Below, piece by piece: positions 1 through 5,198 of a DNA stretch of 5,198 bases (positions are counted from its first letter, which is position 1; every line of letters begins with the position of its first letter). A program made the translations under genes and the position numbers. This DNA is from a bacterium. Its GTDB lineage: Bacteria > Babelota > Babeliae > Babelales > Chromulinivoraceae. The DNA lies in contig CANCGK010000069.1 of NCBI GenBank assembly GCA_947377595.1, positions 1 to 5,198 of the forward strand, read 5' to 3'. The notes beneath the pieces were generated by a model. That model did no database searches and was not told the origin of the DNA. It saw only the letters and a program-made list of their open reading frames with translations.

Positions 1-18
1 TTGTTAAGGTTCGGATAG

Positions 19-29
19 ATATGGCACTC
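19..29 (+). repeat. Left terminal inverted repeat of the IS
   Basis: The sequence atatggcactc is perfectly inverted relative to 1078-1088. It is the probable transposase recognition end. The biological terminus may begin a few bases to either side, for example at the T of TGG at position 22, which would give TG...CA ends. Confidence 0.8.
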
Positions 30-35
30 GAGATG

Positions 36-44
36 TGTTAAAAT
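36..44 (+). promoter_or_regulatory. Probable extended -10 promoter of the transposase
   Basis: TG at 36-37, one base, then TAAAAT at 39-44 forms an extended -10 element just inside the left inverted repeat. No good -35 box is seen 16-18 bases upstream, where the sequence is TIR and flank, which is consistent with an extended -10 promoter. The expected start of transcription is near position 51. That is at the inner edge of the left arm of the downstream hairpin, so native transcripts would lack that arm. Confidence 0.5.
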
Positions 45-82
45 AGGGCCTCATTAAATAATCAAATTTTAGGAGGCCCTAT
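43..82 (+). promoter_or_regulatory. Hairpin sequestering the transposase ribosome binding site
   Basis: Bases 43-52 (atagggcctc) and 73-82 (gaggccctat) are perfect 10-bp inverted repeats around a 20-base AT-rich loop. The right arm contains most of the Shine-Dalgarno AGGAGG (71-76), and the stem ends at the base before the ATG at 83. In an RNA entering from outside the element, both arms are present and the site should be closed. An RNA starting near 51 keeps only the right arm, so the site should be open. Some other insertion sequences, such as IS10 and IS50, are known to block translation of read-through transcripts this way. Its operation here is inferred. Confidence 0.65.
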
Positions 83-1069
83 ATGACAAGTAGAAAGAAA
101 GAAGCTTTCCAGATTGCCGCAGAAAAAAATTATACATTAATTGGAGAAATGCGGCTAGATTTAATCAAAAATTATGATGATTTGATTAAATCGGGCAGTT
201 CACAAGCAGCTGCTCTTCAAGCATTAAGAATATCAAGAAGAACAATTTATCGATGGAAAGCATTGCTACGCAAGGAAGGTATTCTTGGTTTAGAAACTTA
301 TAGCACCAGACCAAATAGAATCAGAAAGCCTACCTGGACGCTTGAAATGAAAAAAAGAGTATTGATGTTACGATTGCAATACCCAATTTTTGGCAAAGAT
401 AAAATAGCTGTTATGTACAAAACAAAATATAATGAAAAGATATCTGCAACGACCACTGGCAAGATTTTAAATGTACTGTTAAAAGAACATAAAATTCAGG
501 CGGTAAGCGATATTTCTGGTAAACATATACCCAAAGCTCGTAAATTTACTGGTCATGCTCAGCGATTGCCTAAAGGTATGAAGTCTAAACAAGTTGGTGA
601 ATTGATTCAAATTGATCAGATGACAGTTAATGTTCCTGGAGTTGGGGAAAGAAAAGAGTTTCATGCAATTTGTCCTGTTTCAAAATTTATCGTTTCAAAA
701 ACTTACAAAAAAGCTACAAGTCGCTCAGGGAAAGATTTTTTTGATTATGCACGAGCAAATTTTCCATTTCCAATTCTTTCAGCTCAAGTTGATGGTGGAG
801 GTGAATTCATGGATGAATTTGAAAAAGCATTTGAAAAAGCTGCTATTCCTTTATTTGTTTTACCACCTCGATCACCAAAAATTAATGGCGGAGTAGAGCG
901 ATCCAATGGAACTTTTAGGTATGAGTTTTATTCTTTATATGATCGCTTTGCATCTGAAGTAGATCATGAACAAAAACTCATTAATTTTACTAAATTTTAT
1001 AACGAAATTAGACCTCATAAAAATTTGAGGCTTTTGACTCCTTGTCAATATCTTGAGAAACTAAACTAG
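83..1069 (+). CDS. IS481-like DDE transposase (integrase core)
   Basis: This 328-residue protein should bind the element's ends and catalyse cut and strand transfer with two metal ions held by a DDE triad. Residues about 30-65 form a helix-turn-helix of the Hin/IS481 kind (LRISRRTIYRWK at 48-59), followed by a second basic, helix-rich DNA-binding region to about 135. The rve-like catalytic core runs from about 170 to 325. Candidate catalytic residues are D178 in IQIDQM, D237 in AQVDGGGEF and E272 in NGGVERSNGT, with 34 residues between the second and third. The C-terminal YNEIRPHKNLRLLTPCQYL is the usual end of this fold. The start is supported by AGGAGG at 71-76, six bases upstream of the ATG. 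The length is normal, with no frameshift and all three acidic residues present, so the enzyme looks functional. An IS3 OrfB-like origin is less likely because one ORF carries both the HTH and the core. Confidence 0.9.
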   Translation: MTSRKKEAFQIAAEKNYTLIGEMRLDLIKNYDDLIKSGSSQAAALQALRISRRTIYRWKALLRKEGILGLETYSTRPNRIRKPTWTLEMKKRVLMLRLQYPIFGKDKIAVMYKTKYNEKISATTTGKILNVLLKEHKIQAVSDISGKHIPKARKFTGHAQRLPKGMKSKQVGELIQIDQMTVNVPGVGERKEFHAICPVSKFIVSKTYKKATSRSGKDFFDYARANFPFPILSAQVDGGGEFMDEFEKAFEKAAIPLFVLPPRSPKINGGVERSNGTFRYEFYSLYDRFASEVDHEQKLINFTKFYNEIRPHKNLRLLTPCQYLEKLN

Positions 1070-1077
1070 AGGCCTTG

Positions 1078-1088
1078 GAGTGCCATAT
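1078..1088 (-). repeat. Right terminal inverted repeat of the IS
   Basis: The sequence gagtgccatat is the exact reverse complement of 19-29. It starts only 8 bases after the transposase stop codon and lies 13 bases before the conserved promoter block of the next gene, so the element ends immediately upstream of that gene's control region. Confidence 0.8.
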
Positions 1089-1101
1089 GTATAAAACCCA
1101 G

Positions 1102-1139
1102 ACAGGCATATGCAAAATTATTTTTTTTGCAGTAAAATA
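1102..1139 (+). promoter_or_regulatory. Conserved promoter/operator block, copy 1
   Basis: This 38-base block matches 4222-4259 at 35 positions and sits at almost the same distance from the start codon (79 versus 82 bases). It contains the inverted repeat TGCAAAA (1111-1117) / TTTTGCA (1125-1131), followed directly by a -10-like TAAAAT at 1133-1138. No good -35 box is present at the normal spacing. The palindrome fills the stretch where RNA polymerase would sit, so it could be an operator or activator site. Transcription would start near 1145, leaving a leader of about 36 bases. Confidence 0.5.
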
Positions 1140-1180
1140 ATAGAAGTAAAGTCAATTATGATTTTTTAGAAAGGCGTATT

Positions 1181-2563
1181 ATGAAAAAATATATAATATT
1201 TAGTTTATTGTTTGGTTTTATGATAAATTTGCAAGCAAGTAATATTGAAAAGTTTTGTGATTTTTGCGATATCGACAGACAAGAGTTCGATGCTATTGCG
1301 GCATCTCATTTCTCGGCAACACATTACCGTTCTACAGCTCAAGCGATTAAACAAGATTTGCCAAGTAAATATCAAGAGATAGAGAATGGTGTTATTGAAA
1401 ATTTTATAAAATGGATTCATGACGATAGCGAATTCTTCATGAGAGAAGTATATAAAAGCATACAAGATCGCAAGATGTTTAACCAAGAAACGAGAAAAAA
1501 GATACAAATACCAAATGTATCACAAAATCCGCCACTAAGTTCTGACACAGATGATCAATGTTCTTATCACGCAACTGAAAATTTTCCACCATCAACCGAA
1601 GATTGCGCATCTCAGTCTGAACAACAACCATCGCTATTTTCTCGTACTTGTAGCGCAGCACAATCAACTTGCTCTGCAATCTATCAGAACACTCGTCCGT
1701 TAGCTGTAGCATCTGCAGCTACAGCAGCGCCATATCTTGTTCAAAAATCAGGAGTTGCGTTACCTTCTCAAGCAACTATGATGTTATTACCGGCTGCAAT
1801 TGTTAGTGGCAAATTACTGACAAAAGGACAATTCCCCTTAATTGATACAACAACAATAGTTTTTGACCGAAATAATGCAGATAAAAAGCACGCAAATATT
1901 GCAGATCATATTGTAGCGACAAGCATTATTCATGCTGATACTATTTGTGCTACAGGTGCAGCCGTAACAGGTGTTGCAGCATGTAATCAAAATAACAGTT
2001 GGCAAGCAACAGCAGGATTTGCAGCGGCTTCTGGTCTATTGACATTCAGTTGGTACAAAATATCACAATTTAAACGTGCTTGGAACGCATCCTGGCAACA
2101 AACATTACCAACATTAGAATTAAAAAAACCAGAAAAGGCGACTGATCAACAATGGAATGATTGGAATGCACAAGTTCGATCAGAAGGTCAAGGTCACGGA
2201 TGGGATGAAAATACGCCTGTTGAAAATATAAAATTGAGGGCTGCTGCAGCTGAAAAAGAATACCTAGAATCTATAGAAATACTAAGACAAGAAGCATCAA
2301 CATACATTCGGGATATAGAAGAAAAAAAACAAAATGGGCAAAATCCCGATCAGATTGTGATAGCAAAATTAAACAATGTAGGCAATAAAATTTATTTTAA
2401 GACAAACTATCTTACACAAGCTCAACAAGCAGAACAATATGCTGATAAACACATAACATATAATAAAAAAATTAATAAATTACATAATGATATGTATGTA
2501 GATGAATCAATTTCAGTAGCGCGTCAACTTTTGTCTTGGAAGACACCTTCAAGCGAAAATTAA
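1181..2563 (+). CDS. Exported/membrane protein of unknown function, paralogue of the 4304 gene
   Basis: I do not recognise this 460-residue protein. The start is supported by AGAAAGG at 1168-1174, six bases before the ATG, and by a signal-peptide-like N-terminus: MKK, a hydrophobic run to about residue 18, and a possible cleavage after QAS. Residues 21-175 are mostly polar, with CDFC at 26-29 and a Ser/Pro/Gln-rich, probably disordered stretch at about 110-160. Residues 176-299 are the core shared with the downstream paralogue. Its Ala/Gly-rich hydrophobic stretches at about 196-213, 244-268 and 275-290 suggest membrane-inserted helices. Residues 300-460 are polar; 350-385 is Glu/Lys/Ala-rich and may form a coiled coil. 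The gene has its own promoter block and terminator, so it is probably monocistronic. An effector or surface role is possible but not shown. No catalytic motif is visible. Confidence 0.85.
   Translation: MKKYIIFSLLFGFMINLQASNIEKFCDFCDIDRQEFDAIAASHFSATHYRSTAQAIKQDLPSKYQEIENGVIENFIKWIHDDSEFFMREVYKSIQDRKMFNQETRKKIQIPNVSQNPPLSSDTDDQCSYHATENFPPSTEDCASQSEQQPSLFSRTCSAAQSTCSAIYQNTRPLAVASAATAAPYLVQKSGVALPSQATMMLLPAAIVSGKLLTKGQFPLIDTTTIVFDRNNADKKHANIADHIVATSIIHADTICATGAAVTGVAACNQNNSWQATAGFAAASGLLTFSWYKISQFKRAWNASWQQTLPTLELKKPEKATDQQWNDWNAQVRSEGQGHGWDENTPVENIKLRAAAAEKEYLESIEILRQEASTYIRDIEEKKQNGQNPDQIVIAKLNNVGNKIYFKTNYLTQAQQAEQYADKHITYNKKINKLHNDMYVDESISVARQLLSWKTPSSEN
1706..2078 (+). repeat. Core repeat copy 1 (shared with 4487-4856)
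   Basis: This 373-bp segment within the 460-residue gene aligns to 4487-4856 with 16 mismatches by hand count over 370 aligned bases and one 3-bp indel (an extra aat in the Asn-Asn at residues 231-232). It includes an 84-bp identical run at 1724-1807. Identity stops abruptly at both edges. It encodes residues 176-299, the hydrophobic module. Confidence 0.93.
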
Positions 2564-2591
2564 AATTTATAAATTTGTACTGTTAAAAGGT

Positions 2592-2620
2592 AAAAATCCC
2601 GCAGTTGCGGGATTTTTTTT
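2592..2620. terminator. Intrinsic terminator, probably bidirectional
   Basis: The stem arms atcccgca (2596-2603) and tgcgggat (2606-2613) pair perfectly, with a practical loop of agtt. The stem is followed on the plus strand by a run of eight T (2613-2620) and preceded by five A (2592-2596), which become a T run on the minus strand. It lies 29 bases after the stop of the upstream plus-strand gene and 39 bases beyond the stop of the convergent ATPase gene, so it can serve both. Confidence 0.9.
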
Positions 2621-2658
2621 ATATCAAAGAGTATCGAAATAGTAAAGCATCTGGGCAA

Positions 2659-4011
2659 TCATCGCAAGGTTAAAGACAAAATCGCATGTTGCATAGTTGA
2701 ACAATCAGAGCTCATGATCTGTGAAATTGCATACAATGGATACGAGTAAACAGATTGATGTAATGAATAATTTTGAGTCGAAAATTTAATACCATACGGA
2801 GAATTTGCATGCGTCTGAAGGAAACGATGCATACTTTTCAAGGTTCTACCATCACCCGATTTAACCTCTATTGGAATAATTTGAGCATGTATGTCGATCA
2901 GATAATCTATTTCTGCTTGATAGGGACTAGTATCTTTATGCCAATAATATAAATGCTTTTCTGCGTGTGGATTGCTGTAAACAGCAAGTTCTTGTCCGAC
3001 AAATGCTTCGATTAAAGCTCCTTGATTAATAAAATTTTGCATTGGTTGCACAAACCATTGAGCAAGATTCAGCTTAAGTGTAGTTTGAGCTAAACCTATA
3101 TCTAAAAAAATAACTTTAAAATCAAGATCATCTTGTTGAGCGCCTAATGGAATTCCTTGCCCAGAAGCATAATAAACTTTATGAACAATTCCTGCAGTAA
3201 CTAATAAATCAAGAGCCGGTGACAATTCTCGCTTACGATACTCACCTTCGATAGCATTATATTTAAATTTATTACCTAATTGTTGCGGAACTTGATCAAA
3301 TATTTTTTCTACATATTTAATTTCATGCTTTTTTGCATATTTATTAAAATCTTGTCGATAAAAGCTTAAAATACTTGTATGAAGTATGCTGATTTGTAAA
3401 GGATCTTGATAATCGATCCAATCTTGTATGGCCGCAGGCATACCTCCAATTGCAATATATCGACTTAAAAAACTTAAACATTTTTCGTGAATTATTTCTG
3501 GCATTGGTTTTTGTATATCATGTTGTAATACCATATTGACAAGTTCTGGTTGTATACAAGCTAAGTACTCAATAAAAGAAATTGGATGCATATACAATAC
3601 TTGAATTCTACCGACCGGAATGCCAATTTGAGCAATTGTAAAATCTAACAATGAGCCTGCAGTAATCACATGCAATTCTGGCATTAATTCATAAAAATAA
3701 CGTAATGCAGTAATTGCTTGTGGAAACATTTGAATTTCATCAATAAATAAAAGTGTTTTGCCTGGAATAATTTTTTTGCCTGTATAAGCTGCAAGCACAA
3801 TGATAATTTCTTGCGGATCAAGCTTGCCAGCAAATGCTCGAGCTGCATCAGGTTCAAATTCTAAATTAATTTCAACAAAGTTTTCGTATGTTGCGCCTAA
3901 AGTTCTTGCGGCATATGTTTTACCTATCTGTCGAGCTCCACGTAACAATAAAGGCTTACGAACTCTGCTTAATTTCCATTCTAAAAGATAATAATCAATA
4001 ATTCTTTTCAT
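2659..4011 (-). CDS. AAA ATPase with C-terminal DUF4143 domain
   Basis: This 450-residue protein belongs to the widespread ATP-binding/DUF4143 family, whose cellular role is poorly defined. The AAA part has Walker A GARQIGKT (25-32), Walker B LLFIDE (87-92, with D91 and E92) and a sensor-like VITAGSLLDF (115-124). The GGMPAA at 189-194 is typical of the family. The DUF4143 part includes FLDIGL (302-307), GALIEAFVGQEL (331-342) and a PD-(D/E)XK nuclease-like pattern with D369 in EIDYLI, then E382 and K384 in IEVKSG. Length and motif order are those of a complete member. The start at 4011 is the furthest upstream ATG possible, because an in-frame TAA lies two codons before it. GAGGA on the minus strand at 4023-4027, 11 bases away, is a somewhat distant ribosome binding site. 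The gene stands alone, convergent with the first paralogue and divergent from the second, with no visible toxin or antitoxin partner. Confidence 0.92.
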   Translation of the reverse strand: MKRIIDYYLLEWKLSRVRKPLLLRGARQIGKTYAARTLGATYENFVEINLEFEPDAARAFAGKLDPQEIIIVLAAYTGKKIIPGKTLLFIDEIQMFPQAITALRYFYELMPELHVITAGSLLDFTIAQIGIPVGRIQVLYMHPISFIEYLACIQPELVNMVLQHDIQKPMPEIIHEKCLSFLSRYIAIGGMPAAIQDWIDYQDPLQISILHTSILSFYRQDFNKYAKKHEIKYVEKIFDQVPQQLGNKFKYNAIEGEYRKRELSPALDLLVTAGIVHKVYYASGQGIPLGAQQDDLDFKVIFLDIGLAQTTLKLNLAQWFVQPMQNFINQGALIEAFVGQELAVYSNPHAEKHLYYWHKDTSPYQAEIDYLIDIHAQIIPIEVKSGDGRTLKSMHRFLQTHANSPYGIKFSTQNYSLHQSVYSYPLYAISQIMSSDCSTMQHAILSLTLR

Positions 4012-4056
4012 TGTTTAATCTATCCTCATTGTATATAAAATTGATACAAACAAGCT

Positions 4057-4157
4057 TCATGGTTATTTTTTATATATAATTATAACGTTTCATGGTTGTA
4101 ATTAATAGATATTTATTGTCATGGTTAAAATCTGGATATATTTTTTTAACTTCATGG
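4057..4157. repeat. Four evenly spaced TCATGG direct repeats
   Basis: TCATGG begins at 4057, 4090, 4119 and 4152, giving spacings of 33, 29 and 33 bases, close to three DNA turns each. The first three extend to TCATGGTT, and three of the four are preceded by T (TTCATGG). They lie 46-146 bases upstream of the ATPase start and 147-247 bases upstream of the 4304 gene, in otherwise AT-only sequence. They may be regulator binding sites on one DNA face, or a decayed repeat. No protein partner can be named. Confidence 0.5.
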
Positions 4158-4179
4158 CAAAAAATAGTATGCAAAAAAT
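4157..4179 (+). repeat. Tandem GCAAAAAAT pair
   Basis: GCAAAAAAT occurs at 4157-4165 and 4171-4179, 14 bases apart. The word resembles the TGCAAA / TTTGCA arms of the promoter block at 4231-4251. It may be part of the same control region, but in DNA this AT-rich short A-tract words can recur by chance. Confidence 0.3.
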
Positions 4180-4221
4180 TTTACTTTATGTGCGCAATAA
4201 TACATAAAGGTAAAAAAAGGT

Positions 4222-4259
4222 ACAGGCACATGCAAAGTTATGTTTTTTGCAGTAAAATA
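4222..4259 (+). promoter_or_regulatory. Conserved promoter/operator block, copy 2
   Basis: This block matches 1102-1139 at 35 of 38 positions. The inverted repeat TGCAAA (4231-4236) / TTTGCA (4246-4251) and the -10-like TAAAAT (4253-4258) are both kept, and two of the three differences (4237 and 4242) fall between the arms. The leader to the ATG at 4304 would be about 39 bases. Similarity ends just after TAAAATA and resumes only at the ribosome binding site AGAAAGG (4290-4296), seven bases before the ATG. The two paralogues are therefore probably co-regulated. Confidence 0.5.
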
Positions 4260-4303
4260 TAAGTAGATTTATTTAAAAGTCACTTTTCAAGAAAGGTTTT
4301 TTC

Positions 4304-5198
4304 ATGAAAAAAACAGTATTATATTTTACGCTTATGTTTTTTACATCCATTGTGCATAGTTCTGATAATGTACCTACTTGGATAATGTCAATATTACGTC
4401 TTGCTTACGAGCCAGCACGAGAACAATGTCTTAGTCAAAATAATTCTTTTACAGAAATTTTAGAAAATAATGCGGGCTCTCTAACAGTAGCATCTGTAGC
4501 TGCCGCAGCGCCATATCTTGTTCAAAAATCAGGAGTTGCGTTACCTTCTCAAGCAACTATGATGTTATTACCGGCTGCAATTGTTAGTAGCAAATTACTG
4601 ACAAAAGGACAATTCCCCTTAATTGATACAACAACAATAGTTTTTGACCGAAATGCAGATAAAGAGCACGCAAATATTGCAGATCATATTGTAGCGACAA
4701 GCATTATTCATGCTGATACTCTTTGTGCTACAAGCGCAGCAGTAACAGGTGTTGCAGCATGTAATCAAAATAACAGTTGGCAAGCAACAGCAGGATTTGC
4801 AGCAGCTTCTGGTCTATTTACATTTGGCTGGTACAAAGTATCACAATTCAAACGTGATTTTAGTGATTCTTTTGATGATAGCAAATTACAGATAGAGCAA
4901 GAATTGAAAAATTTACCAATGCCGGAACCAAAAAAAGATAACGATCCTGATTTTAACATAGTGAATTGTTTGTATAGTCAAAAGAATTCAAAAATTTTAG
5001 ATAAGAATTCTTCTGACGCAGCAATCATGCAACGCGTTAATTTTATAAACACTGACATCGTGAATAATTCAGATCTGAGCCACAAAAATCGTGAAAAAAT
5101 TCTAGGTGCTTGTGAAAATTTACAAAAATATACTACCGCAAGAATAACATATAATAAAAAAGCATTACAAATCTCGCCACAAGCTCGTAACAAAGCAT
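4304..5198 (+). CDS. Exported/membrane protein of unknown function, partial (runs off the window)
   Basis: The frame is open for 298 codons from the ATG at 4304 to the window edge, so the C-terminus is missing. AGAAAGG at 4290-4296 is a good ribosome binding site. The N-terminus (MKK, hydrophobic to about residue 17, then HSS) looks like a signal peptide. Only about 40 polar residues follow before the shared core at 62-184, against about 155 in the paralogue. The core keeps the hydrophobic helices and has 9 substitutions and one missing Asn over 123 aligned residues. The part after the core (from about 185) is polar, Asp/Asn/Lys-rich and unrelated to the paralogue's, except for ITYNKK about 16 residues before the edge, which matches residues 425-430 there. 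Function is unknown. Its promoter block is shared with the upstream paralogue. Confidence 0.82.
   Translation, partial: MKKTVLYFTLMFFTSIVHSSDNVPTWIMSILRLAYEPAREQCLSQNNSFTEILENNAGSLTVASVAAAAPYLVQKSGVALPSQATMMLLPAAIVSSKLLTKGQFPLIDTTTIVFDRNADKEHANIADHIVATSIIHADTLCATSAAVTGVAACNQNNSWQATAGFAAASGLFTFGWYKVSQFKRDFSDSFDDSKLQIEQELKNLPMPEPKKDNDPDFNIVNCLYSQKNSKILDKNSSDAAIMQRVNFINTDIVNNSDLSHKNREKILGACENLQKYTTARITYNKKALQISPQARNKA
4487..4856 (+). repeat. Core repeat copy 2 (shared with 1706-2078)
   Basis: This 370-bp segment encodes residues 62-184 of the partial gene and is about 96% identical to 1706-2078. Outside it the coding sequences cannot be aligned by eye, apart from the signal-peptide start and an 18-bp match (2453-2470 with 5144-5161). 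Confidence 0.93.

Larger units (their letters stand above)
19..1088 (+). mobile_element. IS481-like insertion sequence, apparently complete
   Basis: The element carries a single DDE transposase gene between inverted ends. The 11 bases at 19-29 (atatggcactc) are the exact reverse complement of 1078-1088 (gagtgccatat). Extending outward to 15 and 1092 gives 14 of 15 matches. A subterminal ggcctc at 47-52 also recurs inverted at 1069-1074, but at a different distance from the end. The length of about 1.07 kb and the one-ORF layout are usual for the IS481 family. The exact termini are uncertain: I tested boundaries between positions 15 and 22 and saw no convincing target-site duplication. The intact ORF, ends and translation signals suggest a recently active or still active copy. 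The family assignment rests on the protein's layout, not on a database match. Confidence 0.82.
4012..4303. other. Divergent intergenic control region
   Basis: This 292-bp gap separates the ATPase (leftward) from the second paralogue (rightward). From left to right it holds the ATPase ribosome binding site (GAGGA, minus, 4023-4027), AT-rich sequence with several TATA-like words that could be its -10 but no clear -35 pair, the four TCATGG repeats, the GCAAAAAAT pair, and the promoter block and ribosome binding site of the rightward gene. No RNA gene or credible coding region was seen. Confidence 0.6.

Noticed and set aside
22..40. A sigma-54 type promoter, because TGGCAC occurs at 22-27.
   Set aside because: The required -12 TTGCA-like element is absent at the correct distance, and TGGCAC is part of the inverted repeat, present also at the right end.
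479..896. Open frames overlapping the transposase gene (479-664 minus, 630-896 plus).
   Set aside because: They are shadows of the transposase frame, which has all DDE residues. The plus-strand one does not look like a programmed frameshift product because the main frame is already complete.
1127..1162. A promoter using TTGCAG (1127-1132) as -35 and TATGAT (1157-1162) as -10.
   Set aside because: The spacer is 24 bases, too long. TATGAT is not conserved in the second copy, and it would leave a start only about 12 bases before the ATG.
1205..1712. Two minus-strand open frames (1205-1507 and 1479-1712).
   Set aside because: They are antisense to the 460-residue gene, without ribosome binding sites or recognisable domains.
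4027..4029. An upstream ATG for the ATPase on the minus strand, in frame with the chosen start.
   Set aside because: An in-frame TAA lies between it and the start at 4011, so it cannot extend the protein.
4092..4262. A 56-codon plus-strand open frame in the divergent intergenic region (starts MVVINRYLL).
   Set aside because: It has no ribosome binding site and has a composition expected from AT-rich DNA. It overlaps the TCATGG repeats and promoter block. The part homologous to the upstream copy is interrupted there by a stop just before the conserved block, so conservation is at the DNA level.
4765..5193. Two minus-strand open frames (4765-4959 and 4978-5193).
   Set aside because: They lie antisense to the partial paralogue gene, which has a ribosome binding site, a signal peptide and a family match. 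They have no translation signals or recognisable motifs.

Overview
The window is AT-rich bacterial DNA using the standard code. It has four genes: an IS481-like transposase, two members of an unrecognised exported/membrane protein family (the second cut by the window edge), and a convergent AAA ATPase of the ATP-binding/DUF4143 type. Low GC, lysine- and asparagine-rich proteins, duplicated signal-peptide-bearing hypothetical proteins, a stand-alone DUF4143 ATPase and an IS fit a host-associated bacterium with a repeat-rich genome. Candidatus Dependentiae or another protist-associated lineage is a guess from style, not a sequence match.

Layout. About 19-1088 is a complete insertion sequence with matching 11-bp inverted ends and one intact DDE transposase. 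Its Shine-Dalgarno is buried in a hairpin whose left arm lies upstream of the predicted transcription start, a design that would silence read-through transcripts. From 1102 to 2563 comes a gene for a 460-residue protein with a signal peptide and a hydrophobic middle, ending at a strong hairpin terminator (2592-2620) that it appears to share with the convergent gene. From 4011 back to 2659 on the minus strand is the ATPase. The 292-bp divergent intergenic region (4012-4303) holds four evenly spaced TCATGG repeats and a second copy of the promoter block found at 1102-1139. From 4304 to the window end is the paralogue of the 460-residue gene, open at the edge.

The most unusual feature is the mosaic relation of the two paralogues. 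Their upstream blocks (35/38 identical by hand count) and a 370-bp central core (about 354/370 identical, plus a 3-bp indel) are almost the same. Their mature N-termini (175 versus 61 residues before the core) and the sequence after the core are essentially unrelated, apart from a short ITYNKK stretch near the C-terminus. This looks like a constant membrane module with exchangeable ends in a small exported family. Nothing shows that the genes work together biochemically. The ATPase sits alone between the paralogues, and the IS is a neighbour that landed just upstream of one of them.
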